From assembly GCA_025999775.1 (NCBI GenBank), contig BNXT01000095.1, positions 1 through 5,976 on the forward strand: a stretch of DNA of 5,976 nucleotides, written 5' to 3'. The stretch is from Bacteroidia bacterium (GTDB lineage Bacteria; Bacteroidota; Bacteroidia; Bacteroidales; P3). The notes below the pieces were generated by a model. The model was not told where the DNA came from, ran no database searches, and saw nothing but the letters and a program-made list of their open reading frames with translations. Below are positions 1-5,845 of this stretch, piece after piece; positions within the stretch are counted from its first letter, which is position 1; each line of letters starts with the position of its first letter. The position numbers were made by a program, and so were the translations under genes.

Positions 1-90
1 ATAAATGTAACAAAACTCTCTGCCGGCACGTACTATCTTCATATTACAGCCGAAGATAACACCGAACAACGACAAATATTTGTAAATTAA
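1..90 (+). CDS. C-terminal end of a probable T9SS-secreted protein (partial, 5' end outside window)
   Basis: The first 29 codons of frame 1 are open and end at TAA (88-90). They encode a tail with a central LSAGTYYLHI segment and a final RQIFVN. This matches the end of the type A sorting domain of type IX secretion cargo: a strand with hydrophobic-x-G-x-Y, a turn rich in polar residues, then a short basic-hydrophobic last strand. In that family the domain directs export across the outer membrane and is removed or linked to surface lipopolysaccharide. The catalytic or binding part of the protein lies left of the window, so its activity cannot be named. An ordinary beta-sandwich C-terminus is the main alternative. 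The gene reads toward the glycosyltransferase, but a separate promoter candidate lies between them. Confidence 0.7.
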   Translation: MNVTKLSAGTYYLHITAEDNTEQRQIFVN

Positions 91-121
91 ATTAAAATAA
101 AGCTAAAAATGACTCCAAGTT

Positions 122-180
122 TTCCATTAGAAAGCAGAAATGTAAATTACTTAAAAACAAATGGTTATGTTCTAATGGAA
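122..180. repeat. 11-bp perfect inverted repeat upstream of the glycosyltransferase
   Basis: TTCCATTAGAA (122-132) is the exact reverse complement of TTCTAATGGAA (170-180), with 37 bases between the arms. The right arm lies about 15-25 bases upstream of the TAnnTTTG element at 195-202, where a -33 element would be expected. The spacing is long for a simple terminator hairpin and there is no following T tract. An operator pair, an mRNA fold from an upstream transcript, or chance in AT-rich DNA are all possible. Confidence 0.4.
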
Positions 181-194
181 CTTTTAGGTTTATG

Positions 195-202
195 TACATT
201 TG
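195..202 (+). promoter_or_regulatory. Bacteroidetes-type -7 promoter element (TACATTTG)
   Basis: TACATTTG fits the TAnnTTTG consensus of the primary Bacteroidetes sigma factor. It ends 24 bases before the ATG at 227, giving a short leader of about 15-20 bases if transcription starts a few bases downstream. No clear TTG/TTTG -33 element is visible 19-21 bases upstream, where the arm of an inverted repeat lies instead. The element overlaps the TTG at 200, which argues against that TTG being the start codon. Confidence 0.45.
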
Positions 203-226
203 CACAGCGAAAAACAGGTTAAGTTA

Positions 227-1372
227 ATGAGAATAGCGGTAAATACAAGGCTTCTGCTGAAGAATAAATTAGAGGGCATCGGATGGTTTTCGTATCAAAC
301 GCTCAAGTATATGACGCGAGAACATTTGAAAGATGAGTTTATTTTTTTCTTTGATAGACCCTATAGTTCGGAGTTTGTCTTTGCGCCTAATGTAACGCCC
401 ATTGTTCTGATACCACCTGCACGACACCCTCTTTTGTGGTATATGTTTTTTGAATGGAGCGTACGTAATGCTCTACAGAAGTACCATGCCGACGTATTCT
501 TATCGCCGGACGGCTTTGTTTGTCTGCGTTCGTTGACACCGACTGTCAATGTGATTCACGATATTGCCTTTGAACACCAGCCTGAATACATTGAACGAGC
601 GTCTCAACGTCGTTTTTTGCTCCGTAATTCAAAACGCTATGCACTCCGAGCCGAGCATATTGTAACGGTGTCAGAGTACTCAAAAAACGATATTGCTCAA
701 ACGTATTGCATCGCTCCAGACCAAATATCCGTGGTTTACAATGCAGCCAATGAACACTATTTTCCTCTTACGGAAATAGAAAAATATGCAGTGCGAAATA
801 TCTATACCGAAGGACAACCGTACTTCATCTATATTGGATCATTGCACAAGCGGAAGAATATTAAAAACATGTTGATAGCGTTTGATAAATTCAAAAAACA
901 AGCTAACGAAAACAATATCAAGTTTTTGATTGTGGGGAGCGCCATGTGGAATAACGACGAAGTGCACAAAGTCTTGCATACCTTGCAGTTTCGGGATGAT
1001 GTGTTGTTTGTGCCACGTTTGGAGCCGATGGATCTTAATAAGGCGCTTGCTGCGTCCATTGCGTTGTTGTACGTATCTCACTATGAAGGATTTGGTATCC
1101 CTATCGTAGAGGCGTTTGCCGCAGAAACAGCGGTTATCACTTCAACAACCAGTTCAATGCCGGAAATAGCCGGCGATGCCGCATTACTTTGTCATCCCGA
1201 TAGTCCGGACGATATTTGTAATGCGATGATAGCCTTGATGGAAACGCCCAATCTACGCACAACACTGATAGAAAAAGGACGGTTACAACGTACACGTTTT
1301 AATTGGGAACAATCTGCTGACAAATTGTGGCATATTATTGAGCGTGTATATTTGGATGCAAAGAAGGTGTAA
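227..1372 (+). CDS. Glycosyltransferase, GT4 family (GT-B fold)
   Basis: This 381-residue protein most likely transfers a sugar from a nucleotide-sugar donor during surface polysaccharide or LPS assembly at the cytoplasmic face. Substrates cannot be told from sequence. It starts MRIAVNTRLL, the first beta strand of the N-terminal Rossmann domain. HDIAF (about 111-115) and VTVSEYSK (147-153) belong to the acceptor half. The C-terminal donor half begins near IYIGSLHKRKN (201-211) and carries EGFGIPIVE (287-295), the E-x7-E motif of retaining GT4 enzymes, followed by a P-E-x-x-G-D-A-A loop (312-319). Length is normal. The ATG at 227 was chosen over an in-frame TTG at 200 because homologous starts usually begin at this strand and the TTG lies in a promoter element. 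The stop is 3 bp from the convergent rnc stop. The preceding gene encodes a T9SS cargo tail, but a functional link is only speculation. Confidence 0.88.
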   Translation: MRIAVNTRLLLKNKLEGIGWFSYQTLKYMTREHLKDEFIFFFDRPYSSEFVFAPNVTPIVLIPPARHPLLWYMFFEWSVRNALQKYHADVFLSPDGFVCLRSLTPTVNVIHDIAFEHQPEYIERASQRRFLLRNSKRYALRAEHIVTVSEYSKNDIAQTYCIAPDQISVVYNAANEHYFPLTEIEKYAVRNIYTEGQPYFIYIGSLHKRKNIKNMLIAFDKFKKQANENNIKFLIVGSAMWNNDEVHKVLHTLQFRDDVLFVPRLEPMDLNKALAASIALLYVSHYEGFGIPIVEAFAAETAVITSTTSSMPEIAGDAALLCHPDSPDDICNAMIALMETPNLRTTLIEKGRLQRTRFNWEQSADKLWHIIERVYLDAKKV

Positions 1373-1375
1373 TGC

Positions 1376-2104
1376 TTATCGATTCTGTGATGTGAGCGCT
1401 TTGAAGGCTTGTTCGGCGGCTTGTTGTTCGGCGGCTTTGATGGAATGGTCGCTCCCATTTCCAACTACTTTATTATTGATAATCGCTTCCACGTGATAGA
1501 GTTTTGACCCGCCTGCATGTTCAATATCTATGACATGAAAACTCACGGATTTATGTCGTTTTTGTGCTAAATTGGTGAGTTTGCCTTTGAAATTCCAGTC
1601 GCGCCGTTCTACTTCTGCAATGTCCAAATGAATCAGCAAGATACGCTCAATGATGATGGATTGGGTGAATACGTAGTTGGTATCTAAATAAATAGCGCCT
1701 AATAAAGCCTCTAAAGCGTTGCCGTCAATAGATTTAAAAGAGTTCTTGGAGGCTTTGTCTCGCCTGATGAAATCAGACAACCCCATCTTATGAGCAATAT
1801 GATTTAAACTTTGCCGACTGACAATCTTGGAGCGCATTTCCGAAAGAAAACCCTCATCTTTAAAGGGGTATTTTTTATAGAGAAAATCAGCCACCGACAA
1901 ATTTAGTACGGCATCGCCAAGATATTCCAAACGTTCATTATTCTCGTGATGACCATTACCGTTTGTCAAATTCGAGGATTTGTGAGCAAACGCCAATTGG
2001 TACAAAAACACATTTTTAGGGTAGAACCCAAGCGTGTTTTTAATGAAGCGTAGCAATGGTTTATTCGGCGAATGTTGTGTTTTAAACCATTCAATGAGTA
2101 ACAC
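1376..2104 (-). CDS. rnc: Ribonuclease III
   Basis: Double-strand-specific endoribonuclease that processes rRNA precursors and structured mRNAs in the cytoplasm as a homodimer. The 242-residue protein has the nuclease domain first, with signature NERLEYLGDAVL at 56-67 (E57, E60, D64), E84 in DEGFLSEMRSK, and the dimer/active-site helix GNALEALLGAIYLD at 128-141 (E132). A double-stranded RNA-binding domain follows (about 172-240), ending in the helix KAAEQQAAEQAFKAL. The position of E. coli D114 is Asn129 here. From memory Bacteroides enzymes also have Asn there, so this is probably not a defect. The start is GTG at 2104: no ATG exists before residue 90 and an in-frame TAG stands one codon upstream. 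That TAG is the fabF stop, so rnc is the last gene of the acpP-fabF-rnc unit and probably translated by coupling. The N-terminal extension with KNTLGFYPKN resembles Bacteroidetes RNase III. Confidence 0.95.
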   Translation of the reverse strand: MLLIEWFKTQHSPNKPLLRFIKNTLGFYPKNVFLYQLAFAHKSSNLTNGNGHHENNERLEYLGDAVLNLSVADFLYKKYPFKDEGFLSEMRSKIVSRQSLNHIAHKMGLSDFIRRDKASKNSFKSIDGNALEALLGAIYLDTNYVFTQSIIIERILLIHLDIAEVERRDWNFKGKLTNLAQKRHKSVSFHVIDIEHAGGSKLYHVEAIINNKVVGNGSDHSIKAAEQQAAEQAFKALTSQNR

Positions 2105-2107
2105 CGT

Positions 2108-3361
2108 CTATTCTGTGAATTTTTTAATTGCCAAGGATACGTTATGTCCACCAAATCCGAAAGTATTACACAATGCCAAATTGACCGTTCGTTTTTGAGC
2201 TTTCCCCAAGGTCAGATTCAAGCGACTATCAATAGCCGGATCGTCTGTGAAATGGTTGATAGTTGGCGGCACGATGTCGTTTTTGACGGCGAGTATAGTA
2301 GCGATAGCTTCTATAGCGCCGGCAGCGCCAAGGAGGTGCCCGGTCATTGACTTCGTGGAATTGATATTGATGTTATAGGCATGTTCACCCATGAGACTTT
2401 GTACAGCGGATATTTCCGCAATATCACCGGCAGGGGTTGATGTACCATGTGTATTCAGATGATCCAATGCTTCAATGGGCATTCCGGCTTCTTTCAGGGC
2501 GATAGACATCGCATTTTTAGCGCCAAGTCCTTCCGGATGAGGCGCTGTTACGTGATAGGCATCGGCAGATAATCCTGCGCCTACAAGTTCAGCGTATATC
2601 TTAGCTCCACGAGCTTTAGCGTGTTCATAATCCTCTACTACCAAAGCGCCGGCGCCTTCACCAAGCACAAAACCATCACGGTCTTTATCAAAGGGACGTG
2701 AGGCGGTTTGTGGACTTTCATTACGTGTTGATAGCGCGTGCATAGCATTAAACCCGCCAATACCGGCTTCGTTGACAGCGGCTTCAGAACCGCCACAGAC
2801 AAAGACATCGGCTTTTCCTGCCTTGATATACAAAAACGCATCGGCGATGGCGTTGGCGGATGAGGCACAAGCGGATACCGTTGCGAAATTGGGACCTCTA
2901 AATCCATACTTGATGGAGATATGTCCGGATGTAATATCGGCGATAATTTTGGGGATAAAAAATGGGCTAAATCGTGGCGTCCCATCACCGAGTACATAAT
3001 CTCGTACTTCACTGAAAAACGAAATTAGTCCCCCGATTCCGGATGACCATACAACCCCTACACGATCCTTGTCCAAAGTATCACTCAAAACACCAGCGTC
3101 AAGGATGGCTTCTTCTACAGCCGGGAACGCATAAAGCGCACACAAATCGTGCTTGCGAACTTCTTTTTTATCCATAAAGGAAAGCGGGTCAAAACCCTTG
3201 ACCTCACAAGCAAATTGTGTTTTAAACTTAGCAGCGTCAAAATGTTGTATAGGCGCTGCGCCACTAACACCATTCAGTAAACTATCCCAGTATTCTACTA
3301 AGGTGTTACCAATAGGTGTTAGTGCGCCAAGCCCGGTAATAACTACTCTTTTGTTGTGCAT
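2108..3361 (-). CDS. fabF: 3-oxoacyl-[acyl-carrier-protein] synthase II (KAS II)
   Basis: Condensing enzyme of type II fatty acid synthesis: it joins malonyl-ACP to a growing acyl-ACP with loss of CO2. The 417 residues are standard length (thiolase fold, homodimer, cytoplasm). The nucleophile is Cys165 in VSACASSAN. His305 in NTHGTSTPAGD and His342 in MTGHLLGAAGA complete the Cys-His-His triad of FabF/FabB, with Lys337 in STKSMTGH. The gating loop FGFGGHN is at 401-407. GSGIGGL-like SSGIGGL at 106-112 carries the isoleucine typical of the FabF acyl pocket rather than the glycine of FabB. The start is ATG at 3361, beginning MHNKRVVITGLGALTPIG as the family does, 13 bases after the acpP stop. 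It ends in TAG, one codon before the rnc GTG and in the same frame. Co-transcription with its substrate carrier acpP is expected. Confidence 0.97.
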   Translation of the reverse strand: MHNKRVVITGLGALTPIGNTLVEYWDSLLNGVSGAAPIQHFDAAKFKTQFACEVKGFDPLSFMDKKEVRKHDLCALYAFPAVEEAILDAGVLSDTLDKDRVGVVWSSGIGGLISFFSEVRDYVLGDGTPRFSPFFIPKIIADITSGHISIKYGFRGPNFATVSACASSANAIADAFLYIKAGKADVFVCGGSEAAVNEAGIGGFNAMHALSTRNESPQTASRPFDKDRDGFVLGEGAGALVVEDYEHAKARGAKIYAELVGAGLSADAYHVTAPHPEGLGAKNAMSIALKEAGMPIEALDHLNTHGTSTPAGDIAEISAVQSLMGEHAYNININSTKSMTGHLLGAAGAIEAIATILAVKNDIVPPTINHFTDDPAIDSRLNLTLGKAQKRTVNLALCNTFGFGGHNVSLAIKKFTE

Positions 3362-3374
3362 AACAGAAGAGTAA

Positions 3375-3611
3375 TTATTTTACATGAGATTCAACGTAAC
3401 CAATAGCTTCGCCTACAGTAGTAATCTTTTGGGCTTCAGCGTCTGGGATGGAGACATTGAACTCTTTTTCTAATTCCATAATCAACTCCACTGTGTCCAA
3501 AGAATCTGCGCCTAAATCATTCGTGAAGCTCGCACTTACAACAACTTCTTTTTCATCAACACCAAGCTTATCCGTAATGATAGCCTTGACTTTGTTTGCA
3601 ATTTCTGACAT
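3375..3611 (-). CDS. acpP: Acyl carrier protein
   Basis: Small acidic four-helix protein of 78 residues that carries fatty acyl intermediates as thioesters on a 4'-phosphopantetheine arm. The attachment site is Ser37 in the motif [10 protein letters not shown], followed by the acidic recognition helix II ([10 protein letters not shown]). The arm is added from coenzyme A by holo-ACP synthase, which is not in this window; CoaE, encoded upstream, makes the CoA. Start ATG at 3611, [12 protein letters not shown], normal for the family. It is the first gene of the acpP-fabF-rnc unit, with a well-formed Bacteroidetes promoter about 30 bases upstream and an A-rich leader without a clear Shine-Dalgarno sequence, usual in this phylum. 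High expression is expected from its role. Confidence 0.98.
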   Translation of the reverse strand: MSEIANKVKAIITDKLGVDEKEVVVSASFTNDLGADSLDTVELIMELEKEFNVSIPDAEAQKITTVGEAIGYVESHVK

Positions 3612-3640
3612 GTTTTTTAGTTTTTAGTTAAACGTGGAGG

Positions 3641-3672
3641 CAAAGTTACAAAAAAAAAATTAAATGAGGCAA
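3641..3672 (-). promoter_or_regulatory. Promoter of acpP-fabF-rnc (TTG / N21 / TAACTTTG)
   Basis: Read on the minus strand, TAACTTTG (3648 to 3641) fits the Bacteroidetes -7 consensus TAnnTTTG. A TTG triplet (3672 to 3670) lies 21 bases upstream, acceptable for the -33 element. Transcription would begin near 3635, giving a leader of about 25 bases before the acpP ATG at 3611. The spacer contains a run of ten T (minus strand), at 3650-3659. The promoter lies wholly in the 77-base gap between coaE and acpP, so acpP need not depend on the nusB operon. Confidence 0.7.
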
Positions 3673-3677
3673 TTTTT
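3650..3677 (-). terminator. Possible weak terminator after coaE
   Basis: On the minus strand AAAAATT (3677-3671) can pair with AATTTTT (3661-3655) around a 9-base loop, followed directly by more T, ten in a row in total. Position, just after the coaE stop at 3689, fits a terminator of the nusB-yajC-coaE unit. The stem is all A-T and therefore weak, and it coincides with the acpP promoter spacer, so it may only be AT-rich promoter DNA. Confidence 0.25.
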
Positions 3678-3688
3678 ATAGAAAGTTG

Positions 3689-4255
3689 TTAACAATTCAC
3701 AATATAGAGTTCATAAACCTGTTTTAGAACAGATTGTACTTCATCGTTATGGATGACGAAGTCGGAACGTTGTTCTTTTTCCGCCATGGACATCTGGCAG
3801 GCGATACGTTGCAGACTTTCTTGTCGGCTCAATCCTCGTTGTATTAAGCGTTGCAAGCATAATTCCGTAGGGGCTGTAACGCAGAGCGTCGTATGGAACA
3901 GAGTTTCCAATCCTGCCTCGAAAAGGATGGCGGACTCCATAACAACGACCTTATGACTTTCGAGGCGCTTTTGTGCTGTCCACTGTAGAAAGTCTGAAGT
4001 TACTAAGGGATGAATTAGTTGGTTCAGCCATTGCAGAGCGTCGGCATCACCAAAAACAAGGTTAGCTAAAGTTTTGTTGTCGAAAGGTGTTTGAAGGTTG
4101 AAGTGGTGCGCTATTTGAGTGGTAATATGCGGTTGTGAACGTAGCCGATGTGCTTCAATATCCGCAGAATACACAGGATAGCCCATCAATGTAAAAATCC
4201 GAGCTACGGTTGATTTACCGCATCCAATACCACCGGTCAATCCGATGACGCGCAT
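3689..4255 (-). CDS. coaE: Dephospho-CoA kinase
   Basis: Last step of coenzyme A synthesis: ATP-dependent phosphorylation of the 3'-hydroxyl of the ribose of dephospho-CoA, in the cytoplasm. The 188-residue protein is of ordinary length. The P-loop GGIGCGKST is at 8-16. Asp32 in YSADIEAH corresponds to the catalytic/CoA-binding aspartate. IHP (81-83), ESAILFEAGL (107-116), and the lid region with RLIQRGLSRQESLQRIACQ (136-154) follow, then the SDFVIHND strand (164-171), all family landmarks in order. Start ATG at 4255 (MRVIGLTGGIG) is one codon after the yajC TAA and in the same frame, which suggests coupled translation. The C-terminal residues VNC are encoded by sequence resembling an AT-rich intergenic repeat seen at the right end of the window. 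Product CoA feeds the ACP made by the next operon. Confidence 0.96.
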   Translation of the reverse strand: MRVIGLTGGIGCGKSTVARIFTLMGYPVYSADIEAHRLRSQPHITTQIAHHFNLQTPFDNKTLANLVFGDADALQWLNQLIHPLVTSDFLQWTAQKRLESHKVVVMESAILFEAGLETLFHTTLCVTAPTELCLQRLIQRGLSRQESLQRIACQMSMAEKEQRSDFVIHNDEVQSVLKQVYELYIVNC

Positions 4256-4258
4256 GGC

Positions 4259-4588
4259 TTATTTGGAACCTTCCGGTAGTTGTTGTTCGGTATAGTTGGC
4301 AGCAATAGCGCTTTTCTCCATTTTCAAGTGTACACCACCTTCTACCTCAATAGTTACGGTGGTTTCCTGTACATCGGAGATTTTACCATGAATACCGCCA
4401 ATAGTAACAATTTTTAAGCCTTTTTGCAGACTGCTGCGAAACTGGCGTTGTTCTTTATTGCGTTTTTGTTGTGGGCGGATCATAAATAAGTAGAAAATGG
4501 CAATAATAGCGACTAAGAAAAGGATATTAGTCATTCCGTTGCCTTTAGTGGTGGTTTCTGTTGTTGCTTGTAGTAATTCTGTGAACAT
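4259..4588 (-). CDS. yajC: Preprotein translocase subunit YajC
   Basis: Small inner-membrane protein that associates with SecDF as an accessory part of the Sec translocon. The 109-residue product has a short polar N-terminus, one membrane helix (about 21-37, NILFLVAIIAIFYLFMI) and then the family signature RPQQKRNKEQRQF (38-50). A soluble C-terminal beta domain follows: KGLKIVTIGGIHGKISDV at 56-73. Start ATG at 4588. An internal ATG at residue 19 would leave almost no residues before the membrane helix, and Bacteroidetes YajC proteins usually have the longer start. It follows nusB by 36 bases without an obvious promoter in the gap, and coaE begins one codon after its TAA, so nusB-yajC-coaE is likely one transcript. 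A YbbR-domain gene often found near yajC and coaE in Bacteroidetes is absent here. Confidence 0.93.
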   Translation of the reverse strand: MFTELLQATTETTTKGNGMTNILFLVAIIAIFYLFMIRPQQKRNKEQRQFRSSLQKGLKIVTIGGIHGKISDVQETTVTIEVEGGVHLKMEKSAIAANYTEQQLPEGSK

Positions 4589-4624
4589 GATAGTTAGGTT
4601 TTATATTAGTAAAGTATGTTTTGA

Positions 4625-5569
4625 TTATTCGATGAGTCCGCGACCGGATTTTTTAATAGTTTTATTTTTGATACCATCCTCAATGAATCGGTCTAAAAGT
4701 CCGTTGATGAAGATGTAACTTTCCTCTGCGCTGAACAATTTAGAGAGTTCGATGTATTCGTTCAGTGTAACTTTTGTAGGAATAGAAGGGAATTTCAGGA
4801 GTTCAGTGATAGCCATTTTCAGTATCAGTGCATCAATCAAGGGGGTGCGAGTGAGTTCCCAATTATTGAGGTAGCGTTCGATATGTTGTATGTTTGTAGC
4901 GTCGTTGAGTGCTGTTTGGCGTAATAGCTGGACGGCAAAATGCTGATCCTCGGCGTTTAAAAACTCCGTAGCGCTTGCTAACACGTCGGTAGCATCCTGT
5001 TGGGCGGTTTTCACGCTCTGCTGAAGCCAATAAACCACCGATTGAAAGTCTGTATTCCACCATAAATCCTGCCCTTCAAAAAAATCTGTAAGCAACTCGT
5101 TGGAAGCAATCTTGCGTTTGAGCATCCAATACACGAGTTTTCTGTCCTCTTCATAATTCTGAGTGGTATCCGACAGATAGGTTTTGAATATCGTGGCGGC
5201 TTCGATGGAGAGATAGAGTTGACGTATGATTTCCGATTCTTTAGCAAGTGAGATATGGCTCTTGGTTGTTTGCAAAATGTAGGATGGGCTTTCTTCTAAT
5301 TGTTTGATAAACAGATTATTAACAAATTTCAGATTGGGTTTTTTTTCGTCTGCTGTAGCGGTCAGATGGTGTTTCTTCCCCTCTAAGCAAGTGTGGGCAT
5401 AATTTTTAACGGCTACAAGAACATCTGCTAAACTGATATACAGTTCATAAACTCGCTCCAATCCGTGTACCAAATTTTTTTCTGTAACGAGGAGGTCGTC
5501 CTGTCCCTTTTGGTAGTAACCGTAGAGGCTTTGTAACGTTTTTTCCCGAATATAGCGTCGGTTGATCAT
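4625..5569 (-). CDS. nusB: Transcription antitermination factor NusB (long Bacteroidetes form)
   Basis: RNA-binding factor that with NusE (S10) assembles the antitermination complex on rRNA leader transcripts. The protein has 314 residues, about twice the length of E. coli NusB. The recognisable NusB core is C-terminal: IDALILKMAITELLKF (245-260), PTKVTLNEYIELSKLFSAEESYIFINGLLDRF (264-295), with the conserved N-E-x-I-E-L-x-K and G-L-L-D motifs. The N-terminus, MINRRYIREKTLQSLYGYY, has the basic start helix typical of the family, and a helical stretch of roughly 150 residues lies between. This long form is usual in Bacteroidetes, so it is not a fusion error. Start ATG at 5569 lies about 54 bases below a TAnnTTTG element. 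It is the first gene of the nusB-yajC-coaE unit. Confidence 0.93.
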   Translation of the reverse strand: MINRRYIREKTLQSLYGYYQKGQDDLLVTEKNLVHGLERVYELYISLADVLVAVKNYAHTCLEGKKHHLTATADEKKPNLKFVNNLFIKQLEESPSYILQTTKSHISLAKESEIIRQLYLSIEAATIFKTYLSDTTQNYEEDRKLVYWMLKRKIASNELLTDFFEGQDLWWNTDFQSVVYWLQQSVKTAQQDATDVLASATEFLNAEDQHFAVQLLRQTALNDATNIQHIERYLNNWELTRTPLIDALILKMAITELLKFPSIPTKVTLNEYIELSKLFSAEESYIFINGLLDRFIEDGIKNKTIKKSGRGLIE

Positions 5570-5622
5570 GTTTGACTACTGTGTTTTTCGATAGATTGTG
5601 TTCAATGGGACAAAATACAGTG

Positions 5623-5630
5623 CAAATATA
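5623..5630 (-). promoter_or_regulatory. Bacteroidetes-type -7 element upstream of nusB (TATATTTG)
   Basis: On the minus strand TATATTTG (5630 to 5623) fits TAnnTTTG. It lies 53 bases above the nusB ATG, giving a leader of about 45 bases. No clean TTG is found 19-21 bases upstream; TTCG near 5655 is the nearest approximation. An A8 run (minus strand, 5642-5635) sits just upstream of the element. It is the best promoter candidate for nusB-yajC-coaE. Confidence 0.55.
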
Positions 5631-5696
5631 CATATTTTTTTTGAATTATTAACGAATCGGCTAAATCTTTTTTTGAGACACTATTCTAAATTGCAA

Positions 5697-5714
5697 ACCT
5701 CCCGTTAGGGAGGT
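5697..5714. repeat. Short GC-rich hairpin
   Basis: ACCTCCC (5697-5703) pairs perfectly with GGGAGGT (5708-5714) around the tetraloop GTTA. On the plus strand no T tract follows; on the minus strand only TTTGC follows. It could be a weak terminator for a minus-strand gene lying right of the window, but a small dispersed repeat is equally likely. Confidence 0.5.
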
Positions 5715-5793
5715 GATGTTGGTAGGAAATGCTTTTCTTTTATCAATAGTCTTTGTTATTCATACTTTATCTTTTGTCTTGATACATTTTATT

Positions 5794-5829
5794 GTTCATT
5801 TTCTTTTGTGGCAACAAAAGAAAATGAAC
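5794..5829. repeat. 16-bp perfect palindrome, AT-rich, with imperfect outer arms
   Basis: GTTCATTTTCTTTTGT (5794-5809) is the exact reverse complement of ACAAAAGAAAATGAAC (5814-5829), with a 4-base loop GGCA. Pairing continues loosely outward: CATTTT (5785-5790) can pair with AAAATG (5837-5842) after a few unpaired bases. One strand of each arm is almost pure pyrimidine. There is no T tract after it on either strand, so a terminator is unlikely. Similar CTTTTGT/ACAAAAG palindromes occur, as far as I recall, between genes in many Bacteroidetes genomes. Confidence 0.75.
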
Positions 5830-5845
5830 CAAAAGAAAAATGCTT

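Noticed and set aside
200..226. TTG at 200 as the glycosyltransferase start, adding nine residues
   Set aside because: The TTG is part of the TACATTTG promoter element, and the family begins at the MRIAVNTRLL strand encoded from the ATG at 227.
1409..1437. 14-bp direct repeat in rnc (TTGTTCGGCGGCTT twice, 15-bp period)
   Set aside because: It encodes the Ala-Glu-Gln-rich last helix of the RNA-binding domain, which has the same length as in E. coli, so it is not an insertion.
361..1464. Minus-strand open frames across the glycosyltransferase and the end of rnc
   Set aside because: They lie antisense to, or across, well-supported genes, have no recognisable motifs, and read as low-complexity shadow translations.
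2144..3374. Plus-strand open frames opposite fabF
   Set aside because: fabF is fully supported by its catalytic residues over the whole span; the opposite frames show no family features.
3634..3640. GTGGAGG on the plus strand as a Shine-Dalgarno site
   Set aside because: No plus-strand gene follows; it lies in the leader of the minus-strand acpP gene.
4863..5633. Minus-strand open frames overlapping nusB in other frames, including one starting at 5633
   Set aside because: nusB is continuous and family-like. The frame from 5633 begins in the nusB promoter element and has no recognisable content.
5697..5829. The two hairpins at 5697 and 5794 as strong intrinsic terminators
   Set aside because: Neither is followed by a T tract of useful length on either strand; only a weak minus-strand role for the first remains possible.
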